Of a DNA stretch of 13,353 nucleotides, positions 6,229-13,040 are shown in pieces. Every line of letters begins with the position of its first letter. Within the stretch, counting starts at the first letter, position 1. The DNA is from a bacterium (lineage in GTDB: Bacteria; Desulfobacterota; GWC2-55-46; S146-80; JALXFI01): positions 1 through 13,353 of the forward strand of contig JALXFI010000315.1 of NCBI GenBank assembly GCA_027069035.1, given 5' to 3'. The notes under the pieces were generated by a model. It worked only from the letters and a program-made list of their open reading frames with translations, did no database searches and was not told the origin of the DNA. Both the position numbers and the translations under genes were made by a program.

Positions 6229-6945
6229 ATGGCAAAGGAGAGACTGCAAAAGATACTCTCCCGTGAAGGCATCGCATCACGCAGAAAGGCGGAGGAGTTG
6301 ATGCTTCAGGGCAGGGTTACTTTAGACGGAAGGGTCAGAAGAGACCTTGGCGCCAGGGCGGATATGTCCACTCAGGAGATAAGGGTTGATGGTGTAAAGG
6401 TAAGGCGGGGTCCCGTTCGCTGCTTAATATTATATAAACCAAAAGGTTATATCTGCACTAAGACAGATCCAAAGGGGCGCAGGACGGTTTACAGCCTGTT
6501 AGAGAAATATCCGTCAAGTCTTTTTTCAGTTGGAAGACTCGATTTTGATACCGAAGGCCTTCTGCTCTTTACCAATGACGGCGGGCTTGCCTCAACCCTG
6601 ACGCATCCCTCAAAGGGTGTTGAAAAGACATATATGGTCAAGGTAAACGGCGTGCCCGATGCAAAAGCCATAAACAAATTGAGAACGGGCGTCCCTGTTG
6701 ACGGCAGAAAGACAGCGCCTGCAAAGGTAAGCATAGTAAAGAAAACGGATAAAAACGCATGGCTGAGAATCGTAATTCATGAAGGCAGATACAGGCAGAT
6801 AAAAAAGATGTGCCTTCATGTAGGTCATCCGGTGATAAAACTTAAACGCACCGGGTTTGCCGGTTTGAGGTTGGGGGATTTAAAACCAGGCTGTTACAGA
6901 GAGTTAACGGATGTTGAGATAGATAAACTACGCGGATATTTTTAA
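6229..6945 (+). CDS. rluB: 23S rRNA pseudouridine synthase, RluB/RsuA family
   Basis: Enzyme that isomerises a specific uridine in rRNA to pseudouridine. The 238-residue protein has an N-terminal S4 RNA-binding domain (RLQKILSREGIASRRKAEEL, 5-24; GRVTLDG, 28-34) and the RsuA/RluB/RluE/RluF catalytic domain with YKPKGYICT (69-77) and catalytic aspartate D105 in VGRLDFDTEGLLL. EKTYMVKV (132-139) and EGRYRQIKKM (185-194) are further family motifs. RluB (helix 89 of 23S rRNA) is the commonest match for this architecture; RsuA-type 16S specificity is not excluded. It is the first gene of a packed operon; its stop codon directly abuts the GTG of the next gene. It lacks a ribosome binding site. Confidence 0.88.
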   Translation: MAKERLQKILSREGIASRRKAEELMLQGRVTLDGRVRRDLGARADMSTQEIRVDGVKVRRGPVRCLILYKPKGYICTKTDPKGRRTVYSLLEKYPSSLFSVGRLDFDTEGLLLFTNDGGLASTLTHPSKGVEKTYMVKVNGVPDAKAINKLRTGVPVDGRKTAPAKVSIVKKTDKNAWLRIVIHEGRYRQIKKMCLHVGHPVIKLKRTGFAGLRLGDLKPGCYRELTDVEIDKLRGYF

Positions 6946-7617
6946 GTGAAAAGAGACGGCCTTCCTTTTAAAAACACACAAGACGGCATAACATCCATCT
7001 TTCAGAAACTCTATGACCATTACGGCCCTCAAAGGTGGTGGCCGGCAGAGTCCCCGTTTGAGGTGATTGTTGGGGCAATACTTACCCAGAACACCGCATG
7101 GGCAAATGTAGAAAAGGCGATCTGCAATTTAAAGCAAAGGGGATTGCTTGACCCTGTCCTGCTTAACGGACTTGAGCCGGAGAAAATTGCAGAGCATATA
7201 AAACCTTCGGGTTATTACAATATCAAGACTAAAAGATTAAAGAGTTTTTTGAACTTTCTCTTTAAAAGATTTTCAGGAAGTCTGGATAAAATGTTTAAAG
7301 AAGAACTTGAGACTTTGAGGGAGGGGCTTCTCAATATAAGCGGCATCGGAGAAGAGACTGCCGATTCCATACTCCTCTATGCAGGCGGGTATCCGATTTT
7401 TGTTGTTGACGCATATACCAAAAGGGTTTTTTCCCGACACGGTTTTTTTAAAAGCGACGTCTCATATCTGGATTGTCAAAGGTTATTTATGGATAATCTA
7501 TCGGCAGACGCAGGCTTGTTCAATGAATATCATGCGCTTATAGTTATGGTTGGGAAGGATTTTTGCAAAAAGAAGGAGCCTGTTTGCAGAGAGTGTCCGT
7601 TAAATGTCTTTCAGTGA
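6946..7617 (+). CDS. Endonuclease III-family DNA glycosylase, noncanonical
   Basis: A 223-residue helix-hairpin-helix DNA glycosylase of the endonuclease III superfamily, placed just ahead of mutL. The N-terminal YGPQRWWPAESPFEVIVGAI (27-46) with ILTQNTAWANVEKAI is typical of the branch annotated 'endonuclease III domain-containing', which includes Helicobacter MagIII, a 3-methyladenine glycosylase. The hairpin ISGIGEETADSILLYA (131-146) has E137 where Nth has its lyase lysine, while the catalytic aspartate is kept in FVVDAYTKR (D155). This argues for base removal without strand cleavage. C207, C214 and C217 (C-x6-C-x2-C) match the first three iron-sulfur ligands of Nth, but the expected fourth position is Q223, the last residue. 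Start is GTG 6946, immediately after the rluB stop; no alternative start keeps the conserved N-terminus. Confidence 0.85.
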   Translation: MKRDGLPFKNTQDGITSIFQKLYDHYGPQRWWPAESPFEVIVGAILTQNTAWANVEKAICNLKQRGLLDPVLLNGLEPEKIAEHIKPSGYYNIKTKRLKSFLNFLFKRFSGSLDKMFKEELETLREGLLNISGIGEETADSILLYAGGYPIFVVDAYTKRVFSRHGFFKSDVSYLDCQRLFMDNLSADAGLFNEYHALIVMVGKDFCKKKEPVCRECPLNVFQ

Positions 7618-7628
7618 GAGGGCTGTGT

Positions 7629-9338
7629 ATGTCAAAGATAAAGGTTTTACCTGATAGTATTATCTCCAAGATAGCGGCCGGAGAGGTTATTGAAAGACCT
7701 GCCTCTATCGTAAAAGAGCTTGTTGAAAACTCGATAGATGCGGGGGCAAGAAGGATTGAGATACAAATACTCTCAGGAGGGCTGGAATATCTTCGTATTG
7801 TGGATGACGGAGAGGGCATGAGCAGGGAAGACCTGTCACTTGCCTTTCAAAGGCACGCAACAAGCAAGCTTAAGAGTGAAGACGAACTCTTTGCCATAGA
7901 AACCATGGGGTTTAGAGGAGAGGCGCTTGCAAGCATTGCATCCGTTTCAGAGGTAATTGTTTTGACAAAAGAAAAAGGGGAGCTCGCAGGGAATAAATTG
8001 AGGATAGAAGGGGGTAATATAAAGGAACTGGAAGAGGCGGGGTTTCCCGAGGGCACAAGCATAGAGGTTTTAAAACTCTTCTACAATGTGCCTGTAAGAA
8101 AAAAGTTCATGAAATCTTCAAATACCGAACTGGGGCATATCCTGGACACCGTTCATCGCTATGCATTCTCTCACCCTTACATAAATTTTAAGGTTTTAAA
8201 AGAACGCAAAACGATCTTAAACCTTCCTGAAGAGGAGGACGTCTTAAAGAGAGTATTTCATACATTCGGCAAGGCTGCCTTTGACGATCTTATCGGTTTT
8301 GAAAATATTTCAGGCGATGTCTCAGTCAGGGGTTACGGCGCCTTTATGAACTACTCTCTTCCCAACAGAAAGGGAATATTTGTCTATGTAAACAGCAGAT
8401 GGGTGAGAGACAGACTTATCAATCATGCGCTGCATGAGGCGTTTCGCACCGTTTTGCCGAAAGAGAGATTCCCTTTGTGTCTGTTATTCTTATCCATGCC
8501 CGCCGATACGGTGGATGTGAACGTTCATCCTTCAAAGACCGAGGTCAGATTTAAAGATTCGAGGCTGATATATAATATGGTGAAGACATCTATCGAGGAG
8601 GGAATTAAGCTGCACAATAAGTTCCCTGTAAAAGAAACTGAACCTTACATGGTGTCGGATTACAGAGAAGAGGAAAGTGTTGATGAACAACATGATGATT
8701 ATCTCTTAAGTCATCAAATAAACGAAGAATTGTTTGATGCAAAATCAAAAAACATCTCTTTTTCGTCCCTTCATGTAGTGGGGCAGCTCTGGAGTGAATT
8801 TATCGTGTGTGAGTCCGGGCAGGTTTTTGTTATTATAGACCAGCATGCCGCACATGAGAGGATAGCCTTTGAACGGCTTAAGGATGAGTATGAAAAAAAG
8901 GGGTTTTTACAGCCTGAGATGCTTCTTATCCCTCAACTTATAAAACTTTCGGCAAAGGAAATGATATGTCTTGAAGAGAAACTCGACACTTTAAATTCCT
9001 TTGGTTTTGATATAGAACCGTTTGGCGACAGCGAAATTGCATTAAAGGCCGTTCCAAATATACTGAAGGGCAGGGATGTCACCAAGTGTATACGTGACGC
9101 ACTCTTTGAGTCTGATGCGTCACAAGGCGGTCTTTTTGTAAATTCGGTTGAAGATGTTCTTATGCGGATTGCATGTCACAGCGTGATAAGGGGGCGGCGT
9201 AAGTTAGGCATGGAGGAGATAAAGGCGCTTCTTGGTCAACTTGATGCTGTCGATGCATCTTCAACCTGTCCTCACGGGCGACCCATAGTAAAATCATTTC
9301 ACAGATTTGAGGTTGAGCGGTTCTTCAACAGAAGGTAA
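7629..9338 (+). CDS. mutL: DNA mismatch repair protein MutL (endonuclease type)
   Basis: MutL couples MutS mismatch recognition to strand incision. The 569-residue protein has the GHKL ATPase domain with AAGEVIERPASIVKELVENS (16-35, catalytic E33), DDGEGM (59-64), RHATSK (75-80), MGFRGEAL (93-100) and GTSIEVLKLFYNVPVRKKF (142-160), then NVHPSK (298-303), a short linker (about 330-375) and the dimerisation domain. The latter carries the exact metal-binding endonuclease motif DQHA-x2-E-x4-E (404-415), plus ACHSVI and CPHGRP (547-552). It should therefore nick DNA itself, as in organisms without MutH. ATG 7629 is chosen because the family begins at KIKVLPDSIISKIAAGEV and GAGAGGG precedes it by 6 nt; in-frame upstream codons overlap the glycosylase gene. 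Confidence 0.97.
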   Translation: MSKIKVLPDSIISKIAAGEVIERPASIVKELVENSIDAGARRIEIQILSGGLEYLRIVDDGEGMSREDLSLAFQRHATSKLKSEDELFAIETMGFRGEALASIASVSEVIVLTKEKGELAGNKLRIEGGNIKELEEAGFPEGTSIEVLKLFYNVPVRKKFMKSSNTELGHILDTVHRYAFSHPYINFKVLKERKTILNLPEEEDVLKRVFHTFGKAAFDDLIGFENISGDVSVRGYGAFMNYSLPNRKGIFVYVNSRWVRDRLINHALHEAFRTVLPKERFPLCLLFLSMPADTVDVNVHPSKTEVRFKDSRLIYNMVKTSIEEGIKLHNKFPVKETEPYMVSDYREEESVDEQHDDYLLSHQINEELFDAKSKNISFSSLHVVGQLWSEFIVCESGQVFVIIDQHAAHERIAFERLKDEYEKKGFLQPEMLLIPQLIKLSAKEMICLEEKLDTLNSFGFDIEPFGDSEIALKAVPNILKGRDVTKCIRDALFESDASQGGLFVNSVEDVLMRIACHSVIRGRRKLGMEEIKALLGQLDAVDASSTCPHGRPIVKSFHRFEVERFFNRR

Positions 9339-10259
9339 ATGGAGAAGAAAAGGATTGTAATAATTGTCGGACCCACCGCTGTTGGAAAATCTCTGCTTGC
9401 GGTAAAACTTGCCTCGACAATAAACGGGCAGATAGTAAGCGCCGATTCCATGCAGGTTTACAGATACATGGACATAGGCACTGCCAAACCCTCTTGCGAG
9501 GAAAGGGGCGGCATAGAGCATTTTATGATGGATATAGTTGACCCGGATCAAGACTTTAACGCTGGAATGTATACCTTAATGGCAAGAAAGACGGTGGATG
9601 AGATCATAAACAGAGGCAAGACACCCATCGTGGTTGGCGGAACCGGTCTTTACATCAAGACACTTACAAGGGGCATAGTTAATGTGCCTGAAAAAGATGA
9701 AAAACTAAGAAAAGAACTTTTAAGGGAAAGAGACATTAACGGGATTGATTCACTTTACAGGAGGTTAAGTAAAGTAGATCCGGTTACCGCAAAGCAGATT
9801 CACCATAATGACTCGCTTAGAATAATAAGGGCGCTTGAGGTATATATCAAAACCAAAAAACCAATATCCGAGTGGCGGCAAACGCACTCCTTCAGGGACA
9901 AGCCGTATAAAACGATAAAGTTCGGGCTTTGCTTGGAAAGGCCTCTGCTTTACAAGAGGATTGAAGACAGGGTTGAAGATATGATAAAAAGAGGCTTTGT
10001 TGAAGAGGTTTCTTCTCTCATTAGCAGGGGTTACAGCCCGTCTCTGAAATCGATGCAGAGTGTCGGGTATAGAGAGATTTGCAGATTTATCAAAGGCGGT
10101 CTGTCCTATGACGAAGCCTTGCTGCTTATAAAGAGGAATACAAAACGCTACGCAAAGAGGCAGATGACATGGTTTAGAAAAGAAAGCGATATTTTATGGT
10201 ATTCTTCGGATACTTCTTGTAATGTGTTTATTAATGAAGCGAAAAGATTTTTATCGTAA
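9339..10259 (+). CDS. miaA: tRNA dimethylallyltransferase
   Basis: MiaA transfers a dimethylallyl group to N6 of A37 in tRNAs reading codons that start with U, the first step of i6A/ms2i6A formation, which supports reading-frame accuracy. The 306-residue protein has the P-loop GPTAVGKS (11-18), SADSMQVYRYMDIGTAKP (34-51) with the catalytic aspartate D36, the DIVDP segment, VVGGTGLYIKTL (98-109) and the C-terminal SVGYREI and RYAKRQMTWFR motifs that contact the tRNA. The ATG directly follows the mutL TAA without a gap, and AGAAGG at the end of mutL can serve as ribosome site, so the two are probably coupled. The mutL-miaA order is common in bacteria. Confidence 0.97.
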   Translation: MEKKRIVIIVGPTAVGKSLLAVKLASTINGQIVSADSMQVYRYMDIGTAKPSCEERGGIEHFMMDIVDPDQDFNAGMYTLMARKTVDEIINRGKTPIVVGGTGLYIKTLTRGIVNVPEKDEKLRKELLRERDINGIDSLYRRLSKVDPVTAKQIHHNDSLRIIRALEVYIKTKKPISEWRQTHSFRDKPYKTIKFGLCLERPLLYKRIEDRVEDMIKRGFVEEVSSLISRGYSPSLKSMQSVGYREICRFIKGGLSYDEALLLIKRNTKRYAKRQMTWFRKESDILWYSSDTSCNVFINEAKRFLS

Positions 10260-10260
10260 A

Positions 10261-11463
10261 ATGCTCTGTCGAAATGCCTTAAAAAAAAGCCGTTTTTTTA
10301 TCTCAACGGCGTTTGCTGTGTCGGCATTAATAATGAGCCTCATCTTGCCGTCTTCTGCGTTTTCCCAAGCATATGCTTTAAACTCAAACACCTCAAGCGG
10401 TTATGGATTGATAAGCAGTGAAGATATATCACAGGCGAGACAGAAAGCCATAGACGATGCGTTGAGAAATTCTGTTGAGAAAGACATAAAAAAGATCGTT
10501 GGGGTTGAGACATACGGTATGCTCAAACCGCTTTTTAAAGAGAGTATCCTTATCAATTATATGCAGTTTATTGAAAGCTACAGGATACTGGACGAAAAAC
10601 AGAGCGATTATGCATATATAGTGACTGCTGAAACTCATATAGCGGAAAAAGCATTGGCAGACAAGATCAATTCCTTCGGCATTCTGCTTAAGGAAAAGTC
10701 TCCCCGAGCGCTTATAATGACTGTGCAAAAAGAAAAAAACAACCATACACTCTACTGGTGGTCCGGAAGGGCGGATAGTCTTGGAATGATGGATAGGCTT
10801 ATAGGAGAGTACCTTTCAGAAACAGGGTTTAGTGTTATTGATCCGTTTGCCCCTCCCATAAGGGATGTGCCCGTTGTCCTTAGAACTTCTTATCTTGATA
10901 AGTCGGATTTAGAGAGATTTGGAGAATTGTATGATGCTGATATTATAATATACAGTGAAATGGGTAAAGAGCGCAGCTCATTTTCTCTGTTTTTTTTGCA
11001 GAAGGACAACAATGCCATACATCTTAAACTTAAAGGCTTTTTTTTAAATGAACCTCAAACCGTCCTGTCTGACAGTTACAAGGTTGAACTTACTGAATCG
11101 ATTAAGGATTCGCCCCTGCTCTATGATATGCTTTCATGGAACATACCACGCAAAACCATACCTAAATTGATATATGCCACAAGGGAAAAAGACAATCACA
11201 TAAACACAGCGGAATTTATATTTATAGGGGCGGAAAGGTACAAAGAGTATAAAGTTATTAAAGAGATGATTGCAAATATGGATGAAGTGGTAGAGGAACT
11301 TAATATTAAAAGCTTTGCAAGAGAAAGATTTATTATGGAGGTTAAGATAAAAGGAGACATCTCTATGCTCCTTGACGACCTACATGATATTGAGTGGCCG
11401 GGTTTCGGGCTGAAACTTTCTTATCTGTCCAAGAATACGATTATATTTAAGATTATACATTAA
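10261..11463 (+). CDS. Secreted protein with FlgT-like N-terminal region, function unknown
   Basis: A 400-residue predicted periplasmic or outer-envelope protein. Residues 1-35 look like a signal peptide: basic MLCRNALKKSRFF, hydrophobic core, cleavage near AFS-QA. Residues 50-140 (ARQKAIDDALRNSVEKDIKK, then ESYRILDEKQSDYAYIVTAE) resemble the N-terminal domain of flagellar assembly protein FlgT and related envelope proteins. The middle (149-235; MMDRLIGEYLSETGFSVIDP, then DADIIIYSEMG) looks like the TolB-N/FlgT middle fold. The last 80 residues (YKEYKVIKEMIANMDEVVEE onward) form an alpha/beta module of unclear family. Start ATG 10261 is 1 nt after the miaA stop; in-frame ATGs at 10234 and 10222 would overlap miaA, and none has a convincing ribosome site. 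The family call is recall only, so specific flagellar function is unproven. Confidence 0.65.
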   Translation: MLCRNALKKSRFFISTAFAVSALIMSLILPSSAFSQAYALNSNTSSGYGLISSEDISQARQKAIDDALRNSVEKDIKKIVGVETYGMLKPLFKESILINYMQFIESYRILDEKQSDYAYIVTAETHIAEKALADKINSFGILLKEKSPRALIMTVQKEKNNHTLYWWSGRADSLGMMDRLIGEYLSETGFSVIDPFAPPIRDVPVVLRTSYLDKSDLERFGELYDADIIIYSEMGKERSSFSLFFLQKDNNAIHLKLKGFFLNEPQTVLSDSYKVELTESIKDSPLLYDMLSWNIPRKTIPKLIYATREKDNHINTAEFIFIGAERYKEYKVIKEMIANMDEVVEELNIKSFARERFIMEVKIKGDISMLLDDLHDIEWPGFGLKLSYLSKNTIIFKIIH

Positions 11464-11474
11464 GGAGAAGTGTT

Positions 11475-12125
11475 ATGAAATACGGTTCAACTTGCCTGCA
11501 AAAAAGTTATTCAATCTTTGCTATTCCTATTTTCTTAATTTCTCTTTTTGTAAACGGATGCAAAGCAAAGATACCATATGATATATCCTCTGAATTTAAT
11601 AACAATCCGCCCTATACCATCGCATTGATGCCTGCAGAAGGGAGCGGAGAAGATGCGCAGAGAATCTTTATCAAGGTTCTTGCTCCCAAACTTAAAGAGA
11701 AGGGATACAATCCTGTTATCCTTCCTGTGGCAAAGCTTGAAGCTGAAGGATTGAGGGGCAATAAAGAAGATATCGTTCAATTTGCAAATACTCACAATCT
11801 TGATGCCGTACTTTTTACACATATTGAAGAATGGGAAAAGAGGAATCTTAAATTTTACATATCCTTTAAGGTAAAAGCTGATTTTGAGATGTTTGCGGGC
11901 AGTTCAGGCGAAAGGATATGGGAGTCGAATAACAGAGTTGTTGATTCAACAAAAAAGATAGGAATCGAGATGGCACGTATTGCTGAACAGAGATATTTTG
12001 AGCCTTATGTCCAACGTGTGGTTGATGTATCTTTTGCCACTCTTCCCGACTTTCCGGAAGAAGATATCTTTAACAAGATGGGAAAAGGTTCTTACGATTG
12101 GCTAAATAAAAAGAAGAAACAATAG
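11475..12125 (+). CDS. Putative outer-membrane lipoprotein, GNA1162-like
   Basis: A 216-residue lipoprotein with an N-terminal hydrophobic stretch and lipobox-like FVNGC, so lipid would be attached at C29. The mature part begins with PPYTIALMPAEGSGEDAQRI (45-64), continues with LKEKGYNPVILPVAKLEAEG (73-92) and NLDAVLFTHIEEW (108-120), and ends in a basic tail (NKKKKQ). The order 'pro-rich start, beta strand with ALMP, YNPVILP, DAVLF' resembles the GNA1162/DUF799 lipoproteins, whose fold is like the N-terminal domain of TolB; this rests on pattern memory. AAGGAG (11462-11467), overlapping the previous stop codon, is its ribosome site. The upstream gene also has a TolB-N-like middle part, so the two may form an envelope complex. 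Function is unknown. Confidence 0.65.
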   Translation: MKYGSTCLQKSYSIFAIPIFLISLFVNGCKAKIPYDISSEFNNNPPYTIALMPAEGSGEDAQRIFIKVLAPKLKEKGYNPVILPVAKLEAEGLRGNKEDIVQFANTHNLDAVLFTHIEEWEKRNLKFYISFKVKADFEMFAGSSGERIWESNNRVVDSTKKIGIEMARIAEQRYFEPYVQRVVDVSFATLPDFPEEDIFNKMGKGSYDWLNKKKKQ

Positions 12126-12165
12126 ATCCATTATACCGGTATTTTGTCTGAAAAGGGGTTGTGTA

Positions 12166-12708
12166 ATGAGTTCAAGACTGATCAATATTCCAAATCTCCT
12201 GACCTTGCTCAGGATATTGCTTGTGCCTGTCTTTGTCATGGCGGTACTCTACGGTTATATGGATGCCGCTCTTATAATCTTTGTTATCGCATCAATAACC
12301 GATGCTTTTGATGGACTTATAGCAAGGCTTTTTCATCAAAAAAGTGTTATTGGAAGTTATCTTGATCCAGTGGCGGATAAGACTTTGATAATTGCCGTAT
12401 ATCTGTGTCTTGCTGTTACCGATATTATACCCGTCTGGCTTACGGTGATCGTAATTAGCAGAGATATAATAATACTTGCCGGGTTTATGATAGTTTTTTT
12501 TATAGCAAAGGAGCGGATTACAGAAGTAAAACCCTCTATAATAAGTAAGATTACCACATTCTTGCAATTAACGTCGGTATTCTTTGTTCTTTTAAACAAG
12601 GGGGCGATTCATCATTACTTGCTGTATCTCTTGATATCTACTGCAGTCTTTACCGTCAGTTCCGGTCTGGATTACATACGTAAAGGATTTAAACTTGTTG
12701 AAATATAA
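12166..12708 (+). CDS. pgsA: CDP-diacylglycerol-glycerol-3-phosphate 3-phosphatidyltransferase
   Basis: Membrane enzyme making phosphatidylglycerophosphate from CDP-diacylglycerol and glycerol 3-phosphate, the committed step to phosphatidylglycerol and cardiolipin. The 180-residue protein shows the complete CDP-alcohol phosphatidyltransferase signature, with metal and substrate ligands D46, D49, G50, A53, R54, G63, D67 and D71 (TDAFDGLIAR then GSYLDPVADK). The N-terminal INIPNLLTLLRILLVPVFV (6-24) and VKPSIISKITTFLQ (121-134) are characteristic of PgsA. Several hydrophobic stretches fit about six membrane helices. AAAAGGGG (12151-12158) precedes ATG 12166 by 7 nt. It follows the lipoprotein gene by 40 nt and may close that operon; no clear terminator follows. 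Confidence 0.94.
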   Translation: MSSRLINIPNLLTLLRILLVPVFVMAVLYGYMDAALIIFVIASITDAFDGLIARLFHQKSVIGSYLDPVADKTLIIAVYLCLAVTDIIPVWLTVIVISRDIIILAGFMIVFFIAKERITEVKPSIISKITTFLQLTSVFFVLLNKGAIHHYLLYLLISTAVFTVSSGLDYIRKGFKLVEI

Positions 12709-12809
12709 AGGCATGTTCCCATGAATAAAGGGTTTAAAAGCAAGTCGAAGTTTTATCCCCGCCCCAATATTTACAATCCTTAAATTCCATAACCATACAA
12801 TATCAACAT

Positions 12810-12833
12810 CAAATCCCGCTATATCGAGATTTG
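12810..12833. repeat. REP-like palindrome, copy 1
   Basis: Left arm CAAATCCCG, loop CTATAT, right arm CGAGATTTG. One base (A12827) breaks the pairing compared with copy 2. Apart from this base, the 24-nt unit is identical to copy 2 and in the same orientation. Confidence 0.75.
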
Positions 12834-12943
12834 GGATCAACGTTTCATTTGACAAAAGCTATTTCAACAATTATGATAAAGGAAATTATAGGTGAGAAAG
12901 AAAATCGCCGAGAACACAGCAGTTAAAGATGTATTGCCAATTT

Positions 12944-12967
12944 CAAATCCCGCTATATCGGGATTTG
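12944..12967. repeat. REP-like palindrome, copy 2
   Basis: Left arm CAAATCCCG, loop CTATAT, right arm CGGGATTTG: a perfect 9-bp stem that can extend by three further pairs (one G-U) to 12941-12970. It lies 134 bp after copy 1. The form fits a dispersed extragenic palindrome or the core of a small non-autonomous element. Confidence 0.8.
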
Positions 12968-13040
12968 GAAGATATCCGTTTATAGGCAGACGCTAAATAA
13001 TTCGTTGTTATTGTCAATAAATATTAAAAAGGTGATAAAG

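Larger units (their letters stand above)
12709..13040 (+). other. Gene-free region with REP-like palindromes
   Basis: These 332 nt carry no convincing gene. They hold two near-identical palindromes (12810-12833 and 12944-12967) and the ribosome site of the next gene (AAAGGTG within 13026-13034). A 34-codon frame with GTG start at 12892 and AAAGGAA upstream runs through the second palindrome to 12996, but its sequence resembles no known protein. An 87-codon frame on the - strand (12855-12592) is antisense to pgsA and reads through the first palindrome. No intrinsic terminator for pgsA is clear. Confidence 0.6.

Noticed and set aside
12133..12142. Perfect 10-bp palindrome ATACCGGTAT before pgsA, possible operator
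   Set aside because: Too short to separate from chance, no second copy in the window, and no promoter boxes placed around it.
12592..12855. 87-codon - strand frame overlapping the end of pgsA and the first palindrome
   Set aside because: It has no convincing ribosome site, runs antisense to pgsA, and its middle is a translation of the palindrome and AT-rich intergenic sequence.
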